NCBI GenBank assembly: GCA_949710005.1
Contig: OX453287.1
Coordinates: forward strand, 16,540,060-16,604,059
DNA from: Ricordea florida
Taxonomy: Eukaryota > Cnidaria > Anthozoa > Corallimorpharia > Ricordeidae
Direction of reading: 5' to 3'
DNA: 64,000 bases
Positions 18,943 to 33,300 of the stretch are shown here, in pieces. The notes beneath the pieces were generated by a model, which was not told the DNA's origin, searched no databases, and saw only the letters and a list, made by a program, of their open reading frames with translations. Position 1 is the first letter of the stretch. Every line of letters begins with the position of its first letter. The translations under genes and the position numbers were made by a program.

Positions 18943-21290
18943 TTAGAAGAACCTACAACATGGTAGATGAATGGGGTGTCACGAAAGCTAAGACCCCTCG
19001 AAAACTAAGACCCATCGACTAAGACCCCTCGTAAAACATTTGGGTACGAGATATTTTTAAAGAAAGAAGAAGCCAAGGTGATCTTTACAACTTGGAAGAG
19101 CTACAACTTGGGAGATCGTGAATTTTGCTTGAGTGGATTTTACTTGAAGTGTTTACATACAGGCTACTGAGCTGCAAAATTAACGTTTACAAGGAAACTT
19201 TTCACTGCTAAATTTACACCGTCTATTTCATTCAGAAAGGAAAAGTGACCTTTCTGTTTCTTTTTTCTCACGTATAAGTGTGCAGGGAGTGCGTAATTAA
19301 CAGTGACTTAGGTCAGCGCAGCAGAGAATGGTTTTCATGAACGAAAGGCCGTTTCACGGTATTATGCTAGAATAAGTTGCCTGTTTTCTATTTCCGGGAA
19401 ACTTTAAATGCAATCTTTAAGATCAGTTTTTTTCCAAGAGCGGCTCTCGTGCGTGTTTTACGGTAGTATTCTTCAAGCAGTATAGTGTTTTTAAAAAGGA
19501 CAACAATTCAAGGCCAGCTGCGTTCATCTTCTTTTGCGTGGTAATGGTAGGGCTGTTGTGATTTGTTCAGTTATACCAATTTATGGAGGTCGGTTCTCGC
19601 CTAGTTGTGGGAGTCTGAGTAATTGTCGAGAGTCGAGAGTATTTTCCTTCGCGTCAATTTGAATGCAGATCGTGGCCAATTTCTTTCCTCCATTACAAGA
19701 AGTCACATTATCCAATTTCACTCGGATACTGAGATAAGTGGGTTATTCATATTTTAGGGAAGTCGTTTTCAAGAAAATGTTTACCCTGGAGTGAATTACA
19801 ATTTGGATCAACGATATATAAATGGCATTGGAAGACGGACGTGTCGCAACTATAAAAAAGGGAAAACAAACTCCAGAATCACAGGGGCCATTTTTAATCT
19901 TCAGAATACGTTTTTAGGGGTCTTTCAGAAACCCCTCACGTTTTGAGTTTTTCTTTGCCGCAAAAGTGAAATTTTCTAGCATGATAGTCACAAACGCGGA
20001 ATATGAAGAGAATTCTCTAACGTATATAGAAAGTAACTAAGGGTTAAGGACTGAATTGAACTTATTCGACAACGGATCGTCATCTTGCACTGCTCACAGC
20101 GAATCTGTTCTTGATTTTGGCTTGGTTCCCACTAGCGTCATAACGATCATAATCATAAGAAGCGTTGTGTCGCTTATGCCAGAGTGGGAATGCCTGAAAA
20201 CATAATCATAGGGACGCTTATGATCGACATAATCATAATCATAAGAAAATGATCGACCATTTTCCTATGATTATGATTATGTCCGTGCTTATGATTTATG
20301 TTGCTCTCGGTTGTAGTGGGAACGTGAAAACATAAGTGTCATAATAATAATCATAACTAGAAATACGACTCCCGCAAAAACCTCGCGAAGCTAGTTTTTG
20401 AAGAAGTCACAATGCTTTTATATTTTATTTTTTATATCAGCGTAGTCCCCATTATTTTATTTGTTATGCTGTGTTTGGTACATAATTAGTGACACCTGGT
20501 GCAAATTACATGATCAGTATACCGGTCAACACAGTGCTTAAAAATTGACCTTCATTTAGCTCTTTCACTGCCAATGAGATTGCACCAGAGAGAATAGAAG
20601 TAAAATGATTTATTGTCTTGACAGGGAATACAGAGTCAATGAAGTACCACAATATTCACTTAACACAAATTGAAAATGATTGTAAATCTTTTGCAGGTGA
20701 AGTCTTGAAGAGTTGATATGAATGCTTGTGTTTACCATGGTGTAAAAACCTGTTTTTTTTTTTATTTTTAATCTCTACTGCTTTGTCTTCTTTGTTGTAC
20801 ATCCCTTTTAAACACAATATGTTCTTACACTGAGGATGAGTTGAATGCTCCAATTATTTTTGGTTTATGTTTTTTGGTTATAATTGCATGAGATTCATTG
20901 TAAGAAGAATCTTCTGATTAGATATTTTATTGTCTACTGCAGTCATTATTTCATTGCTAGGTATCCACAATTGAGAGCATTATGAATAGTGCATGTTTCC
21001 ATTTGTGTACTCTCTTCAGTTGCAATGGTACCCCCAGTGGTAGATAGAAAAATTCCTCTTCCCTCAAAAGAGATGCCATATCAACAGAAGTGTGAGATAC
21101 AATCTCATTACATCCAAAAAATAAAAATTGGGGGTAAAACAATTGGATTCTACAAAAGCTTTGAATAAAGGTTTGGTAATAGTGAGTGCCGACTGTATAG
21201 TATGTGGTTGCGCTACTTTTAGGTCATATCATAAAAACAATACATGTAAGAAAGAGTTATTGAAATCTAAATATGTTGAAAAAGATTGCT
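18943..21290. other. Intergenic, no gene seen; short repeats
   Basis: A CTAAGACCCCTCG word recurs three times at about 18987-19032, with a distant complementary GGGGTCTTT near 19918. An inverted-repeat element lies at 20123-20334. I see no exon with convincing coding character. Confidence 0.5.
20123..20334. repeat. Palindromic fold-back element
   Basis: Outer arms GGTTCCCACTA and TAGTGGGAAC. Near the centre, CATAATCATAATCATAAGAA pairs with the TTCCTATGATTATGATTATG arm around a short loop (20228-20283). This is a MITE-like structure. Confidence 0.6.
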
Positions 21291-21483
21291 GCACTATCTG
21301 TCGTTTCTCTATCCCTGCTTTGAGTCGTGCTTTCCTTGTGTTGATTTTCACGGTATTCGAACTTACTCGGCGACGATCTCGAGCTAATCTTTCTTGAATA
21401 TCTCGGAGATCATCTTGCTGGGATGTACTTTCAGGACGAGTGAAATCGGTTTCCACAAAATTTACATTTCTCTCAAAAAGGCA

Positions 21484-22040
21484 TCACCGAATTCGAAATG
21501 GCGGTTCAGCAGTTCTCAAGTGCGCTACTATTGCCAGGTAACCTGGCCTGCGAACGGACACCTTTAAAATATAGATATATATATATATATAAATATACAT
21601 ATATAAAAACTCTCGGCTCGATTTACTCGGGCTTGCGAGCCACGTGGTCTGACCGAAAGCGACACGATTAGTAACCTCGCTACGCTCGGCCTTCGGCCTC
21701 GCTTCGCGAGGAACAATGAAAGCGGCCCATTGTGCTCCAGCTAATGAAAATCTAGTTCCAGTACGCTCAGCTGGTCCAAAAGGCTCTCGGAGCTTTTTTC
21801 TTTGTTTGGATATACGTGGAGCAACCAGACTAAGTAAGTGTTGAAATCGCTCCGGAGACATGCTTATCGATTTAAAGTGCCACTCTCGATCTCCGAGTCA
21901 AAGTTCCTGAATAAGAGTATGATAACATTCTAATCTTTGCCGTTCTCTGAATGTCGGTCTTACCCCAAAACGCCGTTTGTGTTCTCTCTTCTTTCTCGAG
22001 CGACATCGCCGTCAAGAGACTGAAAATTAAATTCACACTG
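21484..22040 (-). pseudogene. Decayed PIF/Harbinger transposase, N-terminal region
   Basis: Reading 22040 to about 21740 on the minus strand gives the family pattern: a basic KRRFGVRPTF segment, then ECYHTLIQEL, GDREWHFKSISMSPERFQHL, and SLVAPRISKQRKKLREP...AER. An in-frame TGA falls just before GDREWHF (about 21902), and similarity stops near 21720 where a GC-rich inverted patch and a TA microsatellite follow. The catalytic DDE core is not seen. A basic ORF at about 22200-22330 (RRRCYDLARRIFEHQRR) and a charged one at 21229-21456 flank it and may belong to the same element. This could be a relic of the type of enzyme that moved the TTA-flanked MITEs. Confidence 0.65.
21565..21606. repeat. 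TA-rich microsatellite
   Basis: (TA)n with interruptions, inside the decayed Harbinger region. Confidence 0.8.
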
Positions 22041-22399
22041 AAGCTATGTGCTGAACGAAACGACCTACAATTTTTACCCAAATAAACTGAAAATGTTAGA
22101 GGTTTCATTTGTTAGTGGGAAAAACCTGTGAATCGATCTCCTCGATATGCTTTATGTAGCAGAGCTTTGGGTTTAATTCCCAAACAGTTTGAAGATTTCT
22201 ACCAAGTTTTTACGCCTGGCTGAAAACTAATCAAGCTTGGACTAATTCCATAGAAGCGTCCTTTCTTGAGCCTTCTCTGGTGTTCAAAAATCCTCCTTGC
22301 TAAATCATAACAGCGTCTTCGGCGTGCTTTTTTTTTCTCTTTTTTTCTCGATGGCCAAACGGTTAAATTCTTCACTATAGTGATAAAAAAATATGTTTG

Positions 22400-25300
22400 C
22401 AAAAATTAATTTCTTCATTAGTATACAAGTTTGGTCTTTGAGGGAGCTACAGAAATATCACCTCTAAACATTGCAAGTACATCTCAAGCCGATAGGGTTA
22501 CAGCTTTTTGCGGGACGCAGTATTTTTCAAAGAATGTATGAACTCGTTGGCGTATTAATTTGCAACCCAAGAATCGTGCAAGTTTTGGAAGCCAATATTT
22601 CCCCTACTTTCGATCGGAAGGCGCTGAAAATTTCGTTGGTTACTAAGTTTGATAGGATCTAATACCAAGTGTAATATGTTTTAGTAAATCATAACGATTT
22701 TTCAGGGAAATGTGTTTGATAGTAAGGCAAAATGTGACGATAAAAAGTTAAATGGAAGTTGCACAATGAAACCCTCAGAGTGAAAGGGTTAGCTGCCCCT
22801 ACTCCCTCCCCCCTAGGGAGCGCTTTGGTAACATCTCGACTGAACTAGCTTTGACAGATTTCCAATTCTCTTTCTTTTCATAGCGAGAATTGCCTGTGGT
22901 AGCTTGTTGCAGTAGAGCTAGGACTCTAATCAATTCCTTTAGACCAAGTGTTGTTGAATTAGGAATTACTCCAGTAAGAAATTCGTTTTCAGATTTCGCC
23001 CCGTCCGTTCCCTAGAGCGAAGACGCATGGGCAACCGAACCCGTTGTCTCTAACTCCCAGGAGAAGTGAAAATAGTTCAAGATAGATGGGAGGACAAGCC
23101 AGCCGATAGCAAGTAAATAACTGAAAAAAAAATGTAAGAAATAAGGGTTTAAGATCAAGAAGGCGTGAAGTTCTGCAAAGCAAGACTCGATCAAGTACAG
23201 TTTGCAAAAATTCAGACGTTCGAGCCCTGGAGACTGTTTTATTAACTCTGCGATGAAATTTTATTACTATTTCCGTCGAGGACTTACCCTGTTTGCTAAG
23301 TAAGGTAAGTACAAGATTCTTATAAGGACACGTTTTGAAGTTTGAGACAAGTTTGCAAATTCAGAAATATTCGCTTCGAGTTCATTTAGCTTTCCGCTTC
23401 GACAAATACGTCCAGATTCAATTAACAAAGATTAAAGGATATGCAAATTTGAATAGTTTTCTTTTATGTTCCTGCCAGCTCCTCCCTGAAAAATGAATTG
23501 TAATTCCTCTTTGGATGAAAACATACAAAAGAAATCATTTGTGCATATACAAAGGCCAGTCTGATGGGCACAGCGGCTGTTGAAGATGTGAATTGATGTG
23601 CACTTGCGGTGTGGATTTTCGGCTTTTACCAACGCGACACCTTCTTTCGTAAACGAGATTTAGGTAAGTAAGTTCTCTTTTCCATGAACCATAAGTAAAC
23701 TGTAAGCCAAGGAACTTGGCAGTGTAGGAAAAAATTGTTTGTCTAACTGTTCGCGAGCGAGCGCCATTCCAAAGGTGTATGTAAATTATCTTAGCTGTGG
23801 CGTCTAACTTCTTGCATTTGAAGTTGATCACTTGATATAAAATTCGTTACACAGTTGTTATTACTCTTCCTTACTTGTCATTGCTCTTTCGTTTGTAAAT
23901 GAAATCATGCAGTGTGTCCTTTCATCTTGAAAAGCTTCTGAAAACAGACTGTCTGTGATACTTCGTAATCATGGAACCATGCAGTGTGCCCGTTCACCCC
24001 GAAAGACTTCGAACAAAATTGTCTGCGGGATTCGTAACCACAAAAACTATGCAGTGTTACCACTTTTATGGTTAATTTAACTAAAAATTACTGTTCTGTG
24101 GTAGTGTTTGTCTTATATTGGCATTATACCCACACGACATTTTGTAAAATGTGGGCATAGAATTGTACGTTTATTACTGCTCGATTTATCAATGTATTTA
24201 TACAAATTAATTTATTACTTGTCAAAGATAAATTTCCTGGGGGTAACTTTTTTACCCGGAACCGTGAACCAACACATGTTAGCAACTCCGAATACAAATG
24301 TTCAACTATTAAAACTTGTGACGTAAGAGTTTGAGTAGAAATTCAAGCGGAAAATATAATTAAACTTTCGGATTTTTAACTCTGATGAAGTCGGACTGTG
24401 GCCGCCTAATGTTTAGTCTACACAAATAGATCGGATAATAAACCTCAGAGAAGCTTAAAATGGCTACAAATTATCGCCCAAGAATTCATAATATTTGAAA
24501 CCCTGAAACCAGTTCCCATTGATAAAGCGCGCGAAAGTTATGAGTCTGTCTTCTTAATACAAGTGAAGCTATCAACCTCGAATATTGCATTTCTAGCACT
24601 CTGATTTGCTCACTCAATCTCTGTTATCAGCTCATATACATCGTTTTGACCATATCATGGTGGAAAACGATTACGCTAAGTGATGCTAATCTGAAAAATC
24701 TGGGGAAAATGGGGGAAGAAAAGTAGCTTTTAGGAGCTTTCTACCTAAGAAATGCAAGAGCAAATGGAAAATACCGTACCGAAAACGTCTAAGAAAGTTG
24801 AAAAGGCTTCGATTGAAGGTTACTTCGGGCTGCGTATCTGAAATTTTCTTACAAATAAAGGAAAGAATTCTAAGTTCTAACTCTTCCGTACTTTGAACAG
24901 GGTCTGGAAGGGTATTCCTGGGATCCTGGATTTGATCAAAATATGGTGTGGGATTCGGGAAAAGGCAAAATTTATTGAGTGGATTCGGGAATTGACTGCT
25001 CTCCGGGAAGCGAGATTCCCCAAAATGTTTGCACGGGATACGTGAGTTTTTACCTGTCTGTCGGGGAGTCGGGAAATCTTCACGACCCAAATAAAGGTAC
25101 CAGCGGCGAAAGCGAATCTGTCAGGTGAACACTTATCAGACCAAACCAAACAGCTTGTCTGATTCATAAAGTCAATAAAAAGTGCGGGATACGGGATTCT
25201 CGTGAAAAAGAAGCGGGAAGGCGGGATTAGGACCCCCCCCCCCCACCCCCTGTAATAAATTGAATTATATTGGAAAATATCCCAAGGAAAATACGCACGC

Positions 25301-25575
25301 TGATTGGTTAAAAAATCGTGTTTCTATTAAACAATTAAATTATGAGAGCGAGATTTCTATCGCGTGATAGTTGAAGAGGGCGCAGCCCGAGTCAACTATC
25401 ACGCATAGAAATCTAGAGCGAATATTTTAGTACTTTGGCTTTTCATATTTACACTTTGTATTGATTTGATTTATAGATGATATTTTCTTATTTTAGTTGA
25501 CTGTATACTCTGTACACTAGTTATTTGTATATACCTGGTCGTTCTACAGTGTATTGTTTGCAAAAGACAATAGCC
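22400..25575. other. Intergenic, no gene seen
   Basis: A word ATGCAGTGTG.CC recurs about every 75 bases at 23910-24055. A GGGATTCGGGA-type word recurs at 24900-25230 and ends in a C-run. Arms 25351-25374 and 25392-25414 form a short hairpin. No exon was recognised. Confidence 0.5.
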
Positions 25576-25738
25576 CATTTCCGAGTTGCTACATGCCTCA
25601 GTTTCATAGCGAGTCCAGGTGCAAGACCATTCAAATGGAAATGATAGAGTATTCTTATGCACATTAAACTCATTTCCATTTGAATGGTCTTGCACCTGGA
25701 CTCGCTATGAAACTGAGGCATGTAGCAACTCGGAAATG
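25576..25738. repeat. Perfect 69-bp inverted repeat with 25-base loop
   Basis: 25576-25644 and 25670-25738 are exact reverse complements. The element lies about 200 bases upstream of the ABCC start codon. An RNA or cruciform from it would fold into an uninterrupted 69-bp stem. Confidence 0.9.
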
Positions 25739-25941
25739 TGCTATTAAATACCGTAGCTTTCTCTACTTGTTCTCTCTTTTATACACATGTAACCACTGCT
25801 TGCCTCGACTAGCTATTACTAACTGCAAGCAGTGCAGATTGAAAATGTATCACATAATGAAATTCTACAATAAACAGTAACAGTTAACAGTAACAATTAA
25901 GACAATTTTACCATTGTAGCTGGACCAAGATCGGATCAGTC

Positions 25942-27290
25942 ATGCCCAACCACGGGTACAGCCGTATTCCTGAGGATTCAAAAGACTGGTATATACCTCC
26001 TTCACTGTGTTCACGTCTCACGTATAGCTGGGTCAAGCGAGCACTGTCGGTTCCCGAGGTAGCCCTGGCTCCGGGTCAGAGCTCTGCCTGGTGGAGTTCA
26101 CGAAACGTTCGTGTTGCGTGGATGACAAACGCGCGAGCCGCGTGTATCCGCGAAGATGAACCCTGCTTATGGAAAGCCCTTCTCGTCAAAGTTGAGTTGG
26201 AAAACTTTCTCCGTTTGCTTCTGGTGCTGGGCTTAATTGGTACCTTTCGTATTCTTCAAGTTGCCTTTTTTGGAATGCTTTTCAATGTACGACCCTATCT
26301 TCTTTACGAATCATCCGCTCCGTGGATTTCTTTCGCAGCGGCCGGCTTTTGGTTTTCCGTCTTTTTGGAGGCATTCGCGAGGGGACATTTTTCTTATTTT
26401 GCGCAGTTAATCAGTTCCTCGATGAAATCCGGTTTGACTGGTTTGGTATATGACAAGGTATGTAGGTGCTAATGGAGAAAGGAAACTGTCTGTCATTGTC
26501 TGTAGCAGTACTTCAAAAATTATAGAAATCCTAAATTAATAAAATGTAGTCAGTATATGTGTTGCGGTTCAATTTTATCCATGGTTTAAAAATTTTTCTC
26601 CCTTTGGTTTTGGCTATGGTAATGTATGATAATTGTTTTAAAACAAAGGAAGAAAAATTTTAAACCAAGGATAAAATTGAACCTCAAAATATTCACATTG
26701 CAACAAGGTGTACAAAATCGTACATTGTTTGATGCAACGCTGATTGAATATAAATTTAAAAGTTGCAATGCACCGGCCCGACGTTTCGCCTGTCTAGAAG
26801 GGAACTTAAGCAAAACGCCACGACGACGTGGACTACAATACGTTGAAGAACGAAACAATGAAACTGCACGTGCAAAATACAGACTGGCAGGTTTCTTTGC
26901 CGTCCTCTGCAAAACAACAACGTGACATGACCATATTTCAGGTTTTCTGGAAGACGCGAGTGCCCAACGACAAAATTGCCAAGAAACATTTCCGATGAAC
27001 TGTTGACGGGTTAAGTTGAAAAAATCGGCGGTTTGAAAAGTTGTGGAAAGAGAATGAAACAAGCCTACCGCCATTGAGACAGGAGAAAAACAAATCCATT
27101 TTTTCGAATGTGCCGTTCCCGGCGTCGTCGTTGTTCTTGTTTAAGCTCCCTTGAGTCGTCCTCAGGCCGGGAGCGAGGTAGTTTTATCTGTGTGATCATG
27201 TGATCATTTCATTCAGGACTGATATCAGAACATACAACACAAGGCGTCGAAACTATGGGTCGGTAAATTGATATTAATAACAATAATTAC

Positions 27291-27341
<51 letters not shown>

Positions 27342-30300
27342 CATTTATTACACCCATTTTGAAATCACGGGTGATCCCTGCAATTTGATTGGCTCATAGC
27401 AGTGTGATTTATTCATAAATTGCACCATTTTTTGCTCTAAATCGCATCATTTTTAAAAAGTTACTTTTCTTCAAAAACGGGGCTTCCTGAAGTGGATAAA
27501 TAAATAAGTAGTATTGACAAAAAACTGTGATTTCAAAATGAGTGTAATAAAGTGGTAATTGAACTTCGTGTCGTGCAATTTTGGTCTGAAATCATACTTG
27601 TGATTTCAAATCGAACTCGGGCTATGCGCTCGTTCGATATTTGAAATCACGCGTATGATTTGAGACCAAATTACACTCCACTCAGTTCAATTACCATTAT
27701 TAATTATGTTATCTTCTTTCGTGCTCGTTAGGTGCTTCAACTGAAGGATAGCGATCTTGCAGACTTCACTCATGGCCACATGATGAATTTGGTGTCCAAA
27801 GACCTAGAGCCTCTCGATCGGTGCGCTAAAATGGTTCCTTTCCTGTTTCTGGCGCCTTTCGAGCTGCTTATTTTTTCTTTGTTGCTATCCTTTGTGACCG
27901 GATGGGAAGGCATCGTTGGTATTGTTTACATGCTGTTCTGCTCAGCGTTACGTTTTAGTGTCGGTAAAGTCTACAGGAAATTGCATCTCCGTACAACGTT
28001 ATTTACTGACCAGCGTCTTTGCTTGCTGGCTGAGATCGTTTCTGGTATTCAACCAGTCAAGATGAATGCGTGGGAGGACACATTGGAGAATCTGATCCAG
28101 AAAGCTAGGAGGTTTGTGTTGTGGCCCCGAGGGGTACTCCTTATAATGGCCTATACGGGGAGGCTCCCCCCGGAAGGGGTACCTTTTTCACGCTTTAGTT
28201 ATATGAAAGGGTAAGGATTTCACGAGTCGAAGTATATGAAAGGGTAGGGAAATCTGTCATTTAGATACTTTAAAGGACCTTTCATTAAAATATTTCAAAC
28301 AAGCATACCTTAGGGACGGACCATTAGAAAAGTGATGGGGGGGGGGGGTGGGGAATTTTCAGCTTGCACGAATTTTTTTTTTTCGCTCACTGCTTGTGCA
28401 AGAATTTTTTTTCTGGTGAACCCCTCTGCACGACTTTTTTTTACTACGTGTGAAAAAGTTACAATTGGACCTTCCTTCTGCATGAATTTTTTTTTTACCT
28501 TCTTCTTTGCATGATTTTTTTTCTTGGCATCATCCCTTGCATGGTTTTTTTTTTTGTTTTTTCCCCACCCCCCCCCCCCCATCACTTTTCTAATGGTCCG
28601 TCCCTAAAGGGTCGAACCTCGGGGCGGAGCCTCCCCGTATTAATTTTTTTTAGTACCCCCCCCCCCCCTTCCGTTCAAATAGTGGATGTGTTCGGAGAGT
28701 TAAAGTGTGTTGTGATTTTAACGGATTTTGCTCTCACGTATAAAACTAAAAGACCAGCGGGAATTATTAATTGACTGAGCAACTGACTGACTGACTAGCG
28801 GACTGAAAGATTACCTAACTGACTGATAAACTTTCTAACTGACTGACCAGCTGACTGGCGGAGTGAAAGATTGACTGACTAATTAACGTAATGGGTAACT
28901 TAGTGACGAAAAAAATGGCTGACTTGTGGACTAAAATATTGACAGACTGAAAGCTTAACTTACTGACTTTATGATTTGACTAAATGACCAACAGACTAGC
29001 TGACCGACGCACTAGCAGACTGTTTTACTGATTAACCTACTGACTGACTGACTAAGGAAATGACTGACTGATCGCCGAACTGAAAGACGGACAGATTGAT
29101 GACTGACTGACTGACTGACCGACTGACTGACTGACTGACTGACTGACTGACTATCTGACTGACTGACTGACTGACTGACTGGCTGACTGACTGACTGACT
29201 GACTGACTGACTGACTGGCTGGCTGGTTGATTGACTGACTGAACTTACTGACTGGCTGAGTGGCTGACTGACTGACTGACTAGACTGGCTGCCTGCCTGA
29301 CTGACTGACTGACTGGCTGCCTGGCTGACTGACTGACTGGCTGATTGACTGACTGACTGGCTGACTGACTGACTGACTGACTGGCTGGCTGGGTGATTGA
29401 CTGACTGACTGACTGGCTGACTGACTGGCTGACTGACTGACTGACTGACTAAACTGACTGACGGACTGGCTGACTGACTGACTGACTGACTGGCTGGCTG
29501 GCTGGGTGATTGACTGATTGACTGACTGACTGGCTGACTGACTGACTGACTGACTGACTGACTGACTGACTGACTGACTGGCTGGCTGGCTGGCTGGTTG
29601 ATTGACTGACTGAACTTACTGACTGGCTGAGTGGCTGACTGACTGGCTGACTGACTAAACTGACTGACTGACTAACTGGCTGCCTGGCTGACTGACTGAC
29701 TGGCTGATTGACTGACTGACTGGCTGACTGACTGACTGACTGACTGGCTGGCTGGCTGGGTGATTGACTGATTGACTGACTGGCTGACTGACTGACTGAC
29801 TGACTGACTAAACTGACTGACGGACTGGCTGACTGTCTAGACTGGCGGCTGACTGACTGACTGACTGGCTGACTGACTGACTGGCTGATTGACTGACTGG
29901 CTGACTGACTGGCTGACTGAACTGACTGAACTGACTGAACTGGCTGACTGACTTACTGGCTGACTGACTGACTGACTGGCTGAATGACTGACTGACTGAC
30001 TGGCTGGCTGGCTGGGTGATTGACTGACTGACTGGCTGACTGACTGGCTGACTGAACTGACTGAACTGACTGAACTGGCTGACTGACTGACTGACTGGCT
30101 GACTGACTGACTGACTGACTGGCTGAATGACTGACTGGCTCACTGCCATTGGTTCTCTTGCCAGTGAGTCATTCCATCTATACATCAATAAATCTGTCAG
30201 TCAGTTGTATCAATCAGTCAACTAATAAAAACAGTAGTTATGCAACGAGTGAATAAATACCTCTTATTAACCGAGTTCGAGGTCCGTACTGTAAGTTACG

Positions 30301-33300
30301 GACCGAGTTTTTTTCTGCTCGAATCAGTCAGTCAACCAGTCAGTCAGTTCAGTCAGTCAGTCAGTCAGTCAGTCAGCCAGCCAGTCAGTCAACCTGACTG
30401 ACTGACTGACTGACTGGCTGACTGACTGACTGGCTAGCTGGTTGACTGCCTGACTGACTCACTGGTTGACTGACTGACTGCACTGACTGAACTGACTGAC
30501 TGACGACTAACTGGCTGACTGACTGACTGACTGGCTGGCTGGCTGGCTGATTGGCTGACTGACTGACTGACTGACTGGTTGACTGACTGGCTGGCCGACT
30601 GACTGACGGACTGACTGAACTGACTGACCGGCTGGTTTACTGACTGACTGATTGAACTGATTGACTGGTTGACTGACTGACTGGCTGAACTGACTGACTG
30701 ACTGACTGACTGGCTTACTGGCTGACTGGCTGATTGACTGGCTGACTGACTGGCTGACTGACTGATTGGCTGGCTGACTGACTGACTGACTCACTGGCAA
30801 GAGAAAATAAGGTAAGAGAACACCTTTTTTATACTGGGTTCTCTTGCTATGATAAGGGGACAGAATCTATTTTTAGATCCGGAAACTATTTTAACTGACC
30901 AATGGTTGATGTCCTTCTCATCACGTGGTTGTAATTTCAATGCGCCATGGGGGACACGCGCAGCCATGGACGAGATATAAATAGATTCCGCGCTAAAAAT
31001 AGATTCTGTCTCCTTATCATATCAGACGGGGTTATGATCTCTTTCCTCATGTTCTCTTGCTCACTGGTTAATTTAAAAAATTACGTGTTCGGTTACTTCT
31101 AAAATGACCAGTTTAATGGGTATCTTTGCAACGGTCGTTTGTTTGTTTGTTTGTTTGTTTGTTTGGCAGGAAAGAGCTGTCCTACATCAAAAGAAAGACT
31201 CTGGTCCTTGGTGCTTTGTCCATGATTGAACAAACAGTTCCAATTATCAGCACACTGATTTCACTGACAGTTTTGGTGTTGCGAGGTAAAGAACTCACCA
31301 GCCAAAACGTGTTCATCATATTCCTGGTCATGAATATTCTGCATTCGTCTTGCAACGATGGTTTTGTTAGTGCAGTTGAAATCCTGGTCAAGACACTTGC
31401 CAGACTCAAAAGGGTACAACGATTCCTGCTCACCGACTACCCGACCCAGGCATTTTTCAAATCTAGAGTTCCTCTTGATCGCAGCAATAGTAGAGAAACG
31501 CGTACTGAGTCCTCTTCTGGCCCGAAGTCAGATGACTACTTCCCCCCGTGGATGCCTAGACCGCATACAGCGAGTGTCTCGTTATATGGAGTTTGCTGTG
31601 AGCGAGAGTACGGCTTTTCCGAAATTGAGTTGCTTTTCGTCAACCTCCATTGCGTCGGTAATGAACTTGTTACACTCACGGGACCTCCCAAAGCGGGAGC
31701 TGGTACATCTCTTCTCTTTGATGCGGTAATGGACGAGGTGCCTCCCGTTCGCGGCCAAGTCCACCGCAGTGGCAAGGTAGCATATGTTGCTAAGAAGCCG
31801 TGGATATTTTCCGGGACCATTAGAGATAACATTCTTTTTGGTGAGCCATACCAAGCGGAGAGGTTTTTTACTGTAATCAAGTCTTGCAAATTGGAGTCAC
31901 TTCTCAAAATTTTGCCGGATAGAGATCTGACCGTAATCGGAGAACATGGCGTTCAACTGAATGTGACTCAATTGGAGCGTGTTAGTCTCGCACGCGCAGC
32001 TTACAGCAAGGCGACGATCATTCTATTGGACACGCCACTCCATCACGTGCATACTGCAGTAGCCAGTCAGATTTTTGACGAGTGCATCAGGTCGCTCCTT
32101 GCGAAGCGACTGCGACTGCTCATCACACGACATGGAGAATTCCTTGAGAAATCTGATCGTGTTGTGCTAATGGAGGATGGGGCCATTCTGAGGGAAGGAA
32201 CCTTCTCCAAACATTTGGAGGCTGGAGAGGACTTCTCGTGGGTAACCAGCGACGGACATCAACAGCGCGAACTCCGTGAAGAGATGGACGAAGCTGATCC
32301 TGCCAGAATGGAATCAGCATTGCAAGACAAGGATGATGGTCGTGTAGGGGTCAGACATTACTACCGCTACCTAAAGCAAGCAGGATATCCACTATTACTG
32401 CTGCTCATTGGAGTCCCGCTGATTGTTGCCCCAGCAGGTGAGTCCCCTTCTCTTCTTCTCTCATAATACTCCTGATTTAGTTTCCTTTGGATGTCGTTTG
32501 AATAGCAAAGCGAAATGTTCAACCATTTACGGGTTTTCGTACTAACTCATTCTTGTCCTCGACAAGGGAGAGAGTGAGAACTCAGAAACAAGGTAGCGGA
32601 AGATTCGGAAATTCAAGCAGTATAGAAAAAATGAAAGTGCTATTCGCTGACTATCATCAACGCCATCACTAATCCCCATCATCATCCCATCACCATCCTT
32701 ATCATCGTCACCTTCACCTGCCAACAAGACAATAGGATCCTATTGCATATTTGCTCAATATGAATTAACAAAGCATCAGAGTTAACGAACAAAATCACCA
32801 TTATCATCATCACCTGGTAGTGGGCACCTGCCATCAAATTTTTAACATTTTCATTAATGAACAACAATATTTAGACACAAATAAAAGTAACGTGCATCCC
32901 TAAACAAACCAAACCAAAAGACTCCCAAACTCAACAGGGGCAGATCTCGGATTTTTGTTTGGCTTGGGGGGGAGGGGTTCACCATTTCAGAACAAAATAC
33001 ACAGGAAGCCCAAGCTCTGTATGAGAGGCTATAGGCCAATATATAAGGTCTATAAGGTTTTGTATGGGAATTTAGGCTGTTGTCGACTATAACTCCGTAA
33101 GTAATAAAGCAAATAAACTCTAACCTTAACGTAGTGCAGGGCTCGACTTTCAGAAAAAAATCTTGGGGCCACCTGGCCTCCAAGTTTTCATTTTTGGTCG
33201 CCAGGACAAGTATTCTAGTCGCCAAAATTATCTTCAAGAAAAAATAGAATATAATACACTAAAGGTCTTTTAATAAACCTCAACAAACGATTTCATCGGC

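Noticed and set aside
21600..21720. GC-rich palindrome as a terminator or attachment site
   Set aside because: It lies within a decayed transposon, and nothing supports a regulatory role.
23432..23831. Overlapping minus-strand ORFs of 66 and 98 codons
   Set aside because: No family features, splice support or conserved composition.
29808..30800. Ser-Gln-Val repeat proteins on the minus strand
   Set aside because: They are direct translations of the CTGA satellite and have no other coding sign.
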